Shown piece after piece: positions 1 through 6,857 of a DNA stretch of 35,550 nt. The notes under the pieces were generated by a model. That model searched no databases and was not told the origin of the DNA. It was given only the letters and a program-made list of their open reading frames with translations. Source of the DNA: DATFXM01 sp035315885. Its GTDB lineage: Bacteria > Acidobacteriota > Blastocatellia > UBA7656. The position numbers and the translations under genes are program-made. The first letter of the stretch is position 1, and the number at the start of each line of letters is the position of its first letter. The stretch spans positions 1 through 35,550 of the forward strand of contig DATFXM010000117.1 in the NCBI GenBank assembly GCA_035315885.1, written 5' to 3'.

Positions 1-1071
1 GCAAACGACATACCTTGGCCGCGGCTGCCATCGGGTGAGCTGGCACTCGATGATGATAGCTTCAGAGAAATGGCGAAAGTTTATCTCCAAGTGGCACCCA
101 TAAGGGATCTACGATATGCACTATCGCAGATGAGGCTGTCAGACCTCGAGATCGGTACTGATGGTCGCAACAGAACAATTCTCTCGACATTTCGTTCGAG
201 AACTGGCCGCAATCAACCAAGCAATACTAAGTTTATCTTCGGCCCGGCCGTGTGGCTACGTGGGCTCATCAAACCAGAACCCGGCTTCGGACTCGCCTAC
301 GTTGACTGGTCGCAACAGGAATTCGGAATCGCTGCCGCCTTGTCTGGCGACCCCGCGATGATGGCTGCATATCAATCGGGCGACCCTTATCTGGCTTTCG
401 CAAAGCAGGCAGGAGCTGTACCGCCGGACGGTACCAAGGAAAAATATGGGCCGATCAGGGACCAGTTCAAAGCGTGTGTCCTGGCTGTTCAGTACGGAAT
501 GGGCCCTGAGTCTCTCGCAGGACGCATCTGCCAACCAGCCTCCCGAGCTCGAGAGCTTTTGAGAATGCACCACGAAACGTACAAGACGTTTTGGAATTGG
601 TCTGAGGCGGCGGTCAACCACGCTATGCTCAAAGGGCAGCTCTGGACAGTGTTTGGCTGGACTATACACGTGGGTGAGAACGCCAACCCGCGGTCGCTTC
701 AAAACTTTCCTATGCAAGCGAACGGAGCGGAGATGTTGAGACTTGCTTGCTGTCTAGCGACGGAGCAGGGAATTCGGGTTTGTGCCCCGGTTCACGACGC
801 GATTTTGATCGAAGCCCCCCGCGATGAACTCGACGCAACTGTTCAGCGAGCCCAGCAATTAATGTCCGATGCCAGTGCCATCGTCCTTGGCGGGTTTCGA
901 CTTCGATCAGATGCGAAACTCGTTTTTTACCCCGAAAGATACCAGGACGAACGCGGCTCGCAAATGTGGAAGACTGTTTGGGACGTAGTCGAGGGACTAC
1001 CGCCACAAATCCCCCACGGAGTTTTCAATCCGTCGCCGAGTTCAATTGTTCAGTCCTACACAGCAATTTGA
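1..1071 (+). CDS. Family A (Pol I-like) DNA polymerase, 5'-truncated by the window edge
   Basis: The reading frame is open from base 1, so the gene begins upstream and only its C-terminal polymerase domain is visible (about 356 codons). Seen in sequence: a TGRNQPSN segment before the palm; motif A with DWSQQEF (Asp codon at 304); motif B as R-x3-K-x7-YG (Arg 457, Lys 469, Tyr 493); motif C as VHDA (793-801). Aligned to E. coli Pol I, the position equivalent to Phe762 is Leu, and the Glu after the catalytic Asp of motif C is Ala. Known for the family: template-directed DNA synthesis; phage and plasmid versions replicate the element. Its position next to wHTH, excisionase and integrase genes suggests it replicates the integrated element and is not the host repair Pol I. 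The 3'-5' exonuclease part, if any, would lie to the left. Confidence 0.9.
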   Translation, partial: ANDIPWPRLPSGELALDDDSFREMAKVYLQVAPIRDLRYALSQMRLSDLEIGTDGRNRTILSTFRSRTGRNQPSNTKFIFGPAVWLRGLIKPEPGFGLAYVDWSQQEFGIAAALSGDPAMMAAYQSGDPYLAFAKQAGAVPPDGTKEKYGPIRDQFKACVLAVQYGMGPESLAGRICQPASRARELLRMHHETYKTFWNWSEAAVNHAMLKGQLWTVFGWTIHVGENANPRSLQNFPMQANGAEMLRLACCLATEQGIRVCAPVHDAILIEAPRDELDATVQRAQQLMSDASAIVLGGFRLRSDAKLVFYPERYQDERGSQMWKTVWDVVEGLPPQIPHGVFNPSPSSIVQSYTAI

Positions 1072-1082
1072 AACACAATAAG

Positions 1083-1493
1083 ATGAGCTTCCCGATCGAT
1101 CCAAAACAGCTGCAGCTGGGAGAGAGGCAGCATTTCTCCGGCTCAAGTCCTCGACCCCGCGTGCAGCAGCGAGGCAAGCTACCTCGCCACAAGCAGGGAG
1201 AACATTTTGTGAAGGGTCCCATACCTCTGGACTGGCTAAGTAGAGCCGCGGCACTACCCGGTAAGTCAATTCACATGGCTTTGGTCATTTGGTACGCTGC
1301 GGGCTTGACGAAGTCAGGTACGGTTGCGATCTCCAGGAAGTGGCTGGCGTTGTTCGGAATGAACCGATACTCGGCCTATAGAGCTCTGACCGCTCTTGAA
1401 AAGCAGGGCTTGATCTCCGTTCAGAGGCACCGGGGCCGCAAACCGATAGTAACGCTTTTAGACGTTCCAGCCGGAAGCCAAGACTCAAGCTGA
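1083..1493 (+). CDS. Small winged-helix DNA-binding protein of the mobile element
   Basis: A 136-residue protein with a basic, low-complexity N-terminus (Arg, Gln and Lys rich, residues 15-45). The C-terminal half reads as a winged helix: a helix around AISRKWLALFGM, a recognition-like helix around RYSAYRALTALEKQGL, and a wing around SVQRHRGRKP. The pattern resembles MarR- or replication-initiator-type wHTH folds. I chose ATG 1083, 11 bp after the polymerase stop, because the longer reading (from 966) would overlap the polymerase by about 100 bp. No clear Shine-Dalgarno sequence precedes it, which fits translational coupling. It probably regulates the element or aids its replication, but the exact role is not determined. 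Confidence 0.7.
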   Translation: MSFPIDPKQLQLGERQHFSGSSPRPRVQQRGKLPRHKQGEHFVKGPIPLDWLSRAAALPGKSIHMALVIWYAAGLTKSGTVAISRKWLALFGMNRYSAYRALTALEKQGLISVQRHRGRKPIVTLLDVPAGSQDSS

Positions 1494-1602
1494 AAGGTAA
1501 GAGTTTCACTCTAGAAGTCAAATCTCGGACAGTCTCTTCTGAACAAACTACGCGAGCAAACCCTACTCCAGCGAGATCACTGCTCGAGTAAGGAAGGAGA
1601 TT

Positions 1603-1809
1603 ATGTTTATGGTAACCCAGGCTCCACCCCGATTCTTGACCGTCAAGGAAGCTGCAGACTTTCTGAGAGTGTCTGTACGCACGGTTTACGACTGGGTTTC
1701 CCAAGGAGCCATTCCATTCCGTAAAGCGGGACGGAGGACTATTTTCCTGCTCGACGAGATAGTGGAATGGACTTCTAATAGCGAGCAAAACCCTGGAAAG
1801 CGCTCATGA
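1603..1809 (+). CDS. Excisionase-family helix-turn-helix protein (MerR-like HTH_17)
   Basis: A 68-residue protein that is almost entirely one domain: FLTVKEAADFLRVSVRTVYD, then a Trp-containing turn, IPFRKAGRRTIFLLDEI and a short tail. This is the usual DNA-binding excisionase pattern (L-T-x-x-E-A-A-x-x-L-x-V-S-x-x-T-V-Y). A strong Shine-Dalgarno sequence (AAGGAAGGAG, about 1590-1599) precedes ATG 1603; ATG 1609 is an alternative. In integrative elements such proteins usually act as recombination directionality factors or as repressors. Being 62 bp upstream of the integrase on the same strand supports an Xis role. Confidence 0.8.
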   Translation: MFMVTQAPPRFLTVKEAADFLRVSVRTVYDWVSQGAIPFRKAGRRTIFLLDEIVEWTSNSEQNPGKRS

Positions 1810-1871
1810 ACTTCATGTACTATTTGCACAACCTTCCTTTGGCCAGTGGTTGTGACTAGAAAGGAAGGCGA

Positions 1872-2960
1872 ATGGGAGTACGAAAAAGAAAAGGGAAGTG
1901 GCACTACGACATGATGATTGATGGTGTCCGCTATAGGGGCCCGATAAAGACTGCTCGAACTAAGGTTCAGGCTGAGCAAGCCGAAGCCAAGGTCCGCCTG
2001 CAGATCCACCAAGGTCTCTACGGCAGACCCAACGGTTCAAACACTCTCAAGGAGTTTGTCGAAAAGAGCTATATCCCGTGGGCGAAGGCGAACAAACGCT
2101 CCTGGAAGATCGACACGAGCCGGCTAAAGCCGATTCTGGCTTTTTTCGGGAAGAAGAGGCTCTGTGAGATTAGCCCATTTCTCGTTGAGAAGTTTAAGCT
2201 GGAAAGACGAAACGCACCGGTCGTAACCAAGAAGAAAAAGAAACCAAGATCGGTCGGGGCTGTCAACCGAGAACTGAGGCTGCTCTCGCGGGTGTTCAGG
2301 CTGGCGATCGTTAACCAAGAGATCGGTGAGAACCCTTGCCGTCAGGTCGGAGTTCTGAAAGGTGAGCAGGGCCGCACGAGGTACCTGTTGCCTGACGAAG
2401 AGCAAAGACTGATGGCCGTGCTCACCGGCGATCGGTCCCATCTTCATTCGATCGTGGTGCTGGTTCTCAACACGGGTCTCCGCGTCAGCGAGGTTTTCAA
2501 ACTTCAGACTGAACACGTCGATTTTCATCGGGGTGTGCTGCACATCAAGCAAACGAAGACCGACGAGGACAGGGAGGTGCCTCTGAACGACACTGCAAGG
2601 GCACTCTTGCATGAATTAGTCGACCAAGCAAAACAAAAGAAGAAGGTGTACCTCTTCACCAACCCTAAGACGGGAACGAAGTACACGACGATCAAAACAG
2701 CTTGGTGGAGTGCTTGCAAAGAGGCTGGGATAGCTGACCTCAGGTTTCACGATCTACGCCATACCTTTGGAACAAGAGCAGCCGATGCTGGAGTGCCGCT
2801 GACGGCGATCAGGGACGTCATGGGCCACAAGTCAACTCAAACGACAGAAAGATACGCCCACGCCACTGATGAAGGTAAACGCAGAGCGGTCGAGGCTGTG
2901 CAGGCAAAATCTCCAGGAATTGTCACAATTTTGTCACACCGGAGGGTGGTCAATGAATGA
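1872..2960 (+). CDS. Tyrosine recombinase (phage-type integrase)
   Basis: A 362-residue site-specific recombinase. The N-terminal part has a short AP2-like or Arm-binding region (residues 1-50, GVRKRKGKWHYDMMIDG) and a SAM-like core-binding domain (about 60-160). The catalytic domain shows the full set: Arg204 in TGLRVSEV, a Lys around 227-229, His293 and Arg296 in HDLRHTFG, His319 in MGHKS, and nucleophile Tyr328 in ERYAH. It is therefore probably active. The start at ATG 1872 has a good Shine-Dalgarno sequence (AGAAAGGAAGG). The stop is 26 bp from the 3' end of a tRNA gene, the standard position of an integrase beside its attachment site, so the element occupies the left side and continues beyond base 1. 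Confidence 0.95.
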   Translation: MGVRKRKGKWHYDMMIDGVRYRGPIKTARTKVQAEQAEAKVRLQIHQGLYGRPNGSNTLKEFVEKSYIPWAKANKRSWKIDTSRLKPILAFFGKKRLCEISPFLVEKFKLERRNAPVVTKKKKKPRSVGAVNRELRLLSRVFRLAIVNQEIGENPCRQVGVLKGEQGRTRYLLPDEEQRLMAVLTGDRSHLHSIVVLVLNTGLRVSEVFKLQTEHVDFHRGVLHIKQTKTDEDREVPLNDTARALLHELVDQAKQKKKVYLFTNPKTGTKYTTIKTAWWSACKEAGIADLRFHDLRHTFGTRAADAGVPLTAIRDVMGHKSTQTTERYAHATDEGKRRAVEAVQAKSPGIVTILSHRRVVNE

Positions 2961-2986
2961 CCGGATCTGTAAGTTGTTGACAGGAT

Positions 2987-3010
2987 TGGTGGCCCCTGGA
3001 GGATTCGAAC
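2987..3010. other. Probable element attachment site (tRNA 3' end)
   Basis: The 3' end of the tRNA (T-arm and acceptor) faces the integrase, 26 bp away, and the tRNA is intact. Tyrosine integrases of this kind commonly recombine in the tRNA 3' half and leave a direct repeat of it at the far end of the element. Only one copy is in the window; the partner would lie left of base 1, so the exact core is unknown. Confidence 0.45.
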
Positions 3011-3061
3011 CTCCAACCAAAGGATTATGAGTCCTCTGCTCTACCATTGAGCTAAGGGGCC
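2987..3061 (-). tRNA. tRNA with CAT anticodon, probably tRNA-Ile2 (alternatively elongator tRNA-Met)
   Basis: The reverse complement folds as a complete cloverleaf: 7-bp acceptor stem GGCCCCT/AGGGGCC, D-arm AGCTCAATGGTAGAGC, anticodon loop CTCATAA (anticodon CAT), T-arm with GGTTCGAAT, discriminator A and an encoded CCA (2987-2989). The GGCCCCTTAGCTC 5' end closely resembles bacterial tRNA-Ile2, whose C34 is converted to lysidine. An annotation pipeline would probably call it Met. It lies directly beside an integrase gene, with its 3' end facing that gene. Confidence 0.95.
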
Positions 3062-3091
3062 AGGTGGGTGACCAAAAACCTGTGACGGTCG

Positions 3092-3121
3092 AATGTAGCA
3101 CGAAGTCTTTCGGGAGACCAA
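3092..3121 (-). promoter_or_regulatory. Candidate promoter of the tRNA gene
   Basis: On the minus strand, TTGGTC (3121-3116) and an extended -10, TGCTACATT (3100-3092), are separated by 18 bp. Transcription would start about 25 bases before the tRNA 5' end at 3061. The -10 is good and the -35 weak. This is inference from motif spacing. Confidence 0.4.
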
Positions 3122-3137
3122 GTTTCTCCACCTTTGT

Positions 3138-3166
3138 GGGTTGGCGATCGAAGGGCTAGCCAACCC
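3138..3166. other. Perfect 8-bp stem hairpin in the tRNA-peptidase intergenic space
   Basis: GGGTTGGC (3138-3145) pairs with GCCAACCC (3159-3166) around a 13-base loop. No T-run follows on either strand, so a Rho-independent terminator is not supported. The rest of the 270-bp gap (3062-3331) holds the tRNA promoter candidate and nothing else recognisable. Confidence 0.45.
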
Positions 3167-3331
3167 GAGCTTCGCGCGATGGTTTCCCCACCCTCCGTCC
3201 CCTAGCAATGCCGGAGATCAAAATGTGAAACCACCCGCCCTCGACGGTTGGGGCTTGCTGCCTTGTCCGGGCCTGGCATACACCGTCCAGTATTCGTAAA
3301 GTGTTGGCTACTTCTTTTCAGGGAGCCTCCA

Positions 3332-4834
3332 ATGTCATCACAGCGCGCCAAGCATAAGATCATTTCACTCGGCAGATCTTTCAGTCTCCTCCTCTCGATG
3401 ACTGGGCTGCTCGTCTCTACAGTTCCGGTTCGAGCGCAACAGCCTTCAGAGTTTCAAGCCGAAGCGACTGCGCTTGCCGGGTCGATACTGGTCGGCGGGA
3501 AGTCAATGCAATACCTCCGCGAGTTGACTGATCAGTTCGGAGGGCGGCTAACCGGCACTCCCTCCTACAATCGAGCGGCGCAATGGGCGGCCGAGCAATT
3601 TCGAAATATGGGAGTATCCGACGTCAAACTTGAGAGCTTCACCCTGCAAAACGGCTGGGACCGAGGCTGGGCAAAGGCGCGAATTGTTTCGCCGCTCGAG
3701 CGACCCATTCATCTCGAGTCACTTGGGTGGGCTCCTTCTACACGGCACGGCGGCGTCCACGCGCAGATAGTTCGAACCTCCGACATCGAGCCTGAGAAGA
3801 TCCGCGCGCAATCGGCCGATATCAAGGGTCGAGTAGTGATGCTCGACCTTTCCGTGTTGTTCGCGCACGGGCTCGGATCGTTCGGGAAATTCCTTGACGC
3901 CTTGAAGATCTACGGGGAAGTCGGAGCGGCTGCGATTTTGGTTGGCGACCAGGAGCGGAACAACGTGCTCAACGCTTTTGGATTTACTTGGGGGGGTGCG
4001 CTCAGCCCTCTGCCGATGGCTCAGGTCGGCATGGAAGACGCAAAGCTTCTCGAAAGGCTCGCGGAAAGAGGTCCAGTCACCGTCGAGTTCAGTTTTGAAA
4101 ACAAGACGAGCGGGTTGATTCAGGTCAACAATGTATTGGCGGAGATCAAGGGACGCGAAAAGCCCGACGATTGGGTGATTGTAGGCGCGCATCTCGACTC
4201 CTGGGACTACGGCACTGGAGCTCAGGACAACGGCAGCGGGTGCGCGATGGTGCTCGAAGCTGCTCGAGCCATCTCGGCACTGGTGAAATCAGGGAAAGCG
4301 CCGCGCCGCTCGATTCGCTTTGCGCTGTGGGGCGGAGAGGAAGAGGGACTGCTTGGCTCAGGCGCTTACGTCAAAGCGCATGCGCAGGAGCTCAATCGTT
4401 GTGTTGCGGTGTTGAACACGGATAACGGTGCTGGCCATCCATCGGGTTGGAAGGTGGAGGGTCGAAAGGATATCGCAGATGCTCTGAGGCCTATTAGTAA
4501 GGCTCTCCTGGTTGATTTGAGTGGCGGCGAAGTATCGGATCGAACCAGCTTCGACACAGACCACGGGTATTTCATGCTTGAGGGAATTCCGTCGCTCGAT
4601 TTGCTGGTAGACACAAAGCCGTACGGCGAGGTCCATCACAAGACGAGCGACACTATTGATAAGGTAGACCAGCACAACCTGTCGCTTGGTTCGGCGATTG
4701 TTGCGGTGACCACTTGGGTTGTAGCCGAACGTTCTGAAGTTCTTGGTCCTCACATCGATCACGCAGCGGTGGGTGAGATCCTCAAGAAGAACAACCTGGA
4801 TGAATTCCTGAAATCACTCGGAGCGTGGAAGTAA
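3332..4834 (+). CDS. Secreted M28-family metallopeptidase, carboxypeptidase Q-like
   Basis: A 500-residue exported peptidase. ATG 3332 was chosen because AGGGAGCC lies just upstream and a good signal peptide follows (SFSLLLSMTGLLVSTVPVRAQ); a longer reading from 3248 lacks this. A protease-associated-like insert occupies roughly residues 150-270. The two-zinc M28 ligands are visible: H287 and D289 in AHLDSWD, D299 in AQDNGSG, the Glu run E336-E338 in GGEEEG, D364 in NTDNG, and H435/H436 before KTSDT. The spacing and the DSWD motif match carboxypeptidase Q (plasma glutamate carboxypeptidase), which cleaves dipeptides or oligopeptides outside the cytoplasm. It is monocistronic; a heptamer foldback array begins two bases after its stop codon. 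Confidence 0.92.
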   Translation: MSSQRAKHKIISLGRSFSLLLSMTGLLVSTVPVRAQQPSEFQAEATALAGSILVGGKSMQYLRELTDQFGGRLTGTPSYNRAAQWAAEQFRNMGVSDVKLESFTLQNGWDRGWAKARIVSPLERPIHLESLGWAPSTRHGGVHAQIVRTSDIEPEKIRAQSADIKGRVVMLDLSVLFAHGLGSFGKFLDALKIYGEVGAAAILVGDQERNNVLNAFGFTWGGALSPLPMAQVGMEDAKLLERLAERGPVTVEFSFENKTSGLIQVNNVLAEIKGREKPDDWVIVGAHLDSWDYGTGAQDNGSGCAMVLEAARAISALVKSGKAPRRSIRFALWGGEEEGLLGSGAYVKAHAQELNRCVAVLNTDNGAGHPSGWKVEGRKDIADALRPISKALLVDLSGGEVSDRTSFDTDHGYFMLEGIPSLDLLVDTKPYGEVHHKTSDTIDKVDQHNLSLGSAIVAVTTWVVAERSEVLGPHIDHAAVGEILKKNNLDEFLKSLGAWK

Positions 4835-4835
4835 T

Positions 4836-5042
4836 CAGTAGGCAGTAGGCAGTAGGCAATAGGCAGTAGGCAGTAGGCAGTATGTCTGGTTTCTGGTTTC
4901 GTTTCTACTTCCCGGTACTGTTGCTCCGTGAACGTTGAGTTACCACCTAAGCCTTGATCCATCAAACTAGAAACCAGGAACCAGAAACCAGACATACTGC
5001 ATACTGCATACTGCCTACTGCCTACTGCCTACTGCATACTGC
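4836..5042. repeat. Heptamer foldback array (CAGTAGG and CTGGTTT units)
   Basis: The left arm (4836-4902) has six to seven CAGTAGG-type units, then CTGGTTT repeated twice. The right arm (4970-5042) carries the reverse complement: AAACCAG-type units, then TACTGCA/TACTGCC units. The arms could pair over about 65 bp around a unique loop of about 70 bp. The 394-bp gap 4835-5228 contains this array and the atp promoter candidate, with no credible gene. Confidence 0.9.
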
Positions 5043-5152
5043 TTTATGCCTTGCCCGGTGCGTTTTGAACGGTTAGAACTTGATTAAGTTCTCGAGGCCA
5101 TCGGGTCCAAGGATAGGCAACGAACGTGTTTTGAGCTCGAGGGAGGGTCTCC

Positions 5153-5181
5153 TTGACCTGGATTTTATTTCTTGCTAAGGT
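5153..5181 (+). promoter_or_regulatory. Candidate promoter of the atp operon
   Basis: TTGACC (5153-5158) and TAAGGT (5176-5181) are separated by exactly 17 bp, with an AT-rich spacer. The predicted start is near 5188, about 40 bases before the first atp gene. The -35 is strong and the -10 matches only half of consensus. Confidence 0.4.
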
Positions 5182-5228
5182 TCGTGCCTCGAGAGTGGTC
5201 GTGAAATTCTATTTTAGGAGTGCGCACT

Positions 5229-5711
5229 TTGTTCTTGATGACCGCACTCGCCTTCGCGGAGGGCGAGGGCAATATCATCAGTCCTGACGGCTCGCTCGTA
5301 GTTGTTCTCTCCCTCTTCATGCTTACTGTTTTTATTCTGAACCGGCTGTTGTTCAGACCGGTGGGCAGAGTCCTGGACGAGCGCCAGACCAGAGTTGAGG
5401 GCGATATCAACGAGGCTCGCGCTGCTACTCGCGACTCGGAGCGCCAGCTCGCAGAATATGAGGCGGCGATTCGACAGGCGCGAGCGGAGGCTTACAGGGG
5501 CGTCGAGCAAACACGCGCGGGCGCCCTCGACCAGCGAAAGCAGATCATCGATGCTGCAAAGCAGAAGGCGGCACAGCAGATCAACGGCGCCAAGGCGGAG
5601 ATCACGGAACAAGCCGAACATGCTCGAGCGCAGCTAGGATCCGAAGCGCGCCAGATTGCCGAGAGAATCTCGCGGACTCTGCTTGGCCGCAGCGTGGGAG
5701 GTGGCGGCTAG
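5229..5711 (+). CDS. atpF': ATP synthase Fo subunit b' (first of two b-type subunits)
   Basis: About 160 residues: one N-terminal membrane helix (SLVVVLSLFMLTVFILNRLL), then a long charged coiled coil rich in Ala, Glu, Gln and Arg. Known role: peripheral stalk linking Fo to F1. The motif LLFRPVGRVLDER just after the helix is typical of b/b'. AGGAG at 5216-5220 overlaps the GTG at 5220, so TTG 5229 with 8-base spacing is a better start; ATG 5238 is also possible. It overlaps the next b gene by one base. Two different b genes in tandem imply a heterodimeric stalk, as in cyanobacteria and alphaproteobacteria. Confidence 0.88.
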   Translation: MFLMTALAFAEGEGNIISPDGSLVVVLSLFMLTVFILNRLLFRPVGRVLDERQTRVEGDINEARAATRDSERQLAEYEAAIRQARAEAYRGVEQTRAGALDQRKQIIDAAKQKAAQQINGAKAEITEQAEHARAQLGSEARQIAERISRTLLGRSVGGGG

Positions 5712-6265
5712 TGATCACCAATCAGTTCATCGCGCTGGCGCTGATGCTTTTTGATCAAGCAGAGGAACAGAAAAGCTTCTGGGCGAATCCAACGTACTGG
5801 CGCGTCATCAACCTTATCATCTTCGTCGCCGCGCTCGTATTCTTACTCCGCAACAAGATTCGAATTGGCGAAGTCTTCGATAAGCGCGCTGACTCGATCC
5901 GCAAACAACTGGAGGAAGCGAGGAGTCAGAAGGACGAAGCGGAGCGACGCCTTGCCGAAGTCGAATCCCGACTGAGCCGGTTGGACGAAGAACTGGCGAA
6001 TATAAAGGCAGCGGCGGAACAGGAAGGCCAGCGCGAGGTCGAGCGCATCATGAAGGCCGCAGATGCCGACGCGGAAAAGATCGGCCAGACAGCTCAGCGC
6101 GAGATTGAGGGAGCAATGAAAGCAGCCAAGTCCGATCTCCGCGCTTTCGTCGCAGAGCAGTCGGTTCAGCTCGCGGAGTCGATGATTCTCAGCGATCTGC
6201 GCCCCGACGATTCAAATCGGCTGGTTGCTCGGTATATCGATGATCTGGGTGAGGTGAAGCGATGA
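5711..6265 (+). CDS. atpF: ATP synthase Fo subunit b
   Basis: 184 residues starting at GTG 5711, which overlaps the preceding stop (TAGTG) and has GGAGG eight bases upstream. The protein has a short amphipathic lead (FWANPTYWRVINLIIF), one membrane helix (LIIFVAALVFLLRN) and a long coiled coil (residues 45-165) that dimerises and binds delta at its end. It forms the stator stalk, probably with the b' subunit encoded just upstream. Translation is likely coupled across atpF'-atpF-atpH because all junctions overlap. Confidence 0.93.
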   Translation: MITNQFIALALMLFDQAEEQKSFWANPTYWRVINLIIFVAALVFLLRNKIRIGEVFDKRADSIRKQLEEARSQKDEAERRLAEVESRLSRLDEELANIKAAAEQEGQREVERIMKAADADAEKIGQTAQREIEGAMKAAKSDLRAFVAEQSVQLAESMILSDLRPDDSNRLVARYIDDLGEVKR

Positions 6266-6807
6266 GCGCGACCGTGATAGCTCGCCGCTACGCCGAGGCC
6301 ATTGCCGACGTAGCGATCGAACGAGGGCTCGTCGAACAGATTGATCGCGAGCTGCGAGCGTTTGCGCAAATGATCTCCGGCAGTGACGAGCTGCGCAACG
6401 TATTTTCAAGCCCGATCGTTTCGCAACGCGACAAGGGTAAGGTTTTGGAAGCGCTGATCACCAGAGTTAACCCCGGGGAGTACACGCGGAATCTGCTGAG
6501 GGGGCTCTTGCGCAATTACCGGCTGCATCACATGCAACTGGTCTACACCCAGTTCCAACGCATTATTAATGAGCGGCGCGGCATATTGGTGGCGCACGTG
6601 ACTACGGCGGCGCCGATGAATGAAGCCGACCAGGGGAGGCTAGGGCGCAAGCTTCAGGAGCTTACGGGCAAACAAGTGGAGTTTCAGTTCAAGACGGATC
6701 CGTCTCTTATCGGTGGGGTGGTGACACGCCTGGGCTCGGTCATTTATGACGGCTCGGTGAGAACGCAGCTTCTGGAAGTCAAGCAACGTCTGAAATCGGG
6801 CGAATAG
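6262..6807 (+). CDS. atpH: ATP synthase F1 subunit delta (OSCP)
   Basis: 181 residues, the usual family length. It starts with the canonical RRYAEAIADVA segment and has the C-terminal signature region around FKTDPSLIGGVVTRLGS, with DGSVRTQLLEVKQRL at the end. It caps the F1 alpha3-beta3 hexamer and joins it to the b/b' stalk. The start ATG overlaps the atpF stop by four bases (ATGA), and atpA follows after 50 bp. Confidence 0.95.
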   Translation: MSATVIARRYAEAIADVAIERGLVEQIDRELRAFAQMISGSDELRNVFSSPIVSQRDKGKVLEALITRVNPGEYTRNLLRGLLRNYRLHHMQLVYTQFQRIINERRGILVAHVTTAAPMNEADQGRLGRKLQELTGKQVEFQFKTDPSLIGGVVTRLGSVIYDGSVRTQLLEVKQRLKSGE

Positions 6808-6857
6808 AACCTTACGACGGCATTTATATCCGGAAAGACCAACCGGCGAGGGAATTA

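Noticed and set aside
966..1082. N-terminal extension of the winged-helix gene from base 966
   Set aside because: It overlaps the polymerase by about 100 bp and adds non-conserved residues; ATG 1083 is more likely.
3138..3166. Rho-independent terminator
   Set aside because: A perfect hairpin but no T-run on either strand.
3248..3331. Extended start of the M28 peptidase at 3248
   Set aside because: The Shine-Dalgarno sequence and signal peptide fit ATG 3332.
4836..5042. CRISPR array
   Set aside because: The period is 7 bp without spacers, and no cas genes are present.
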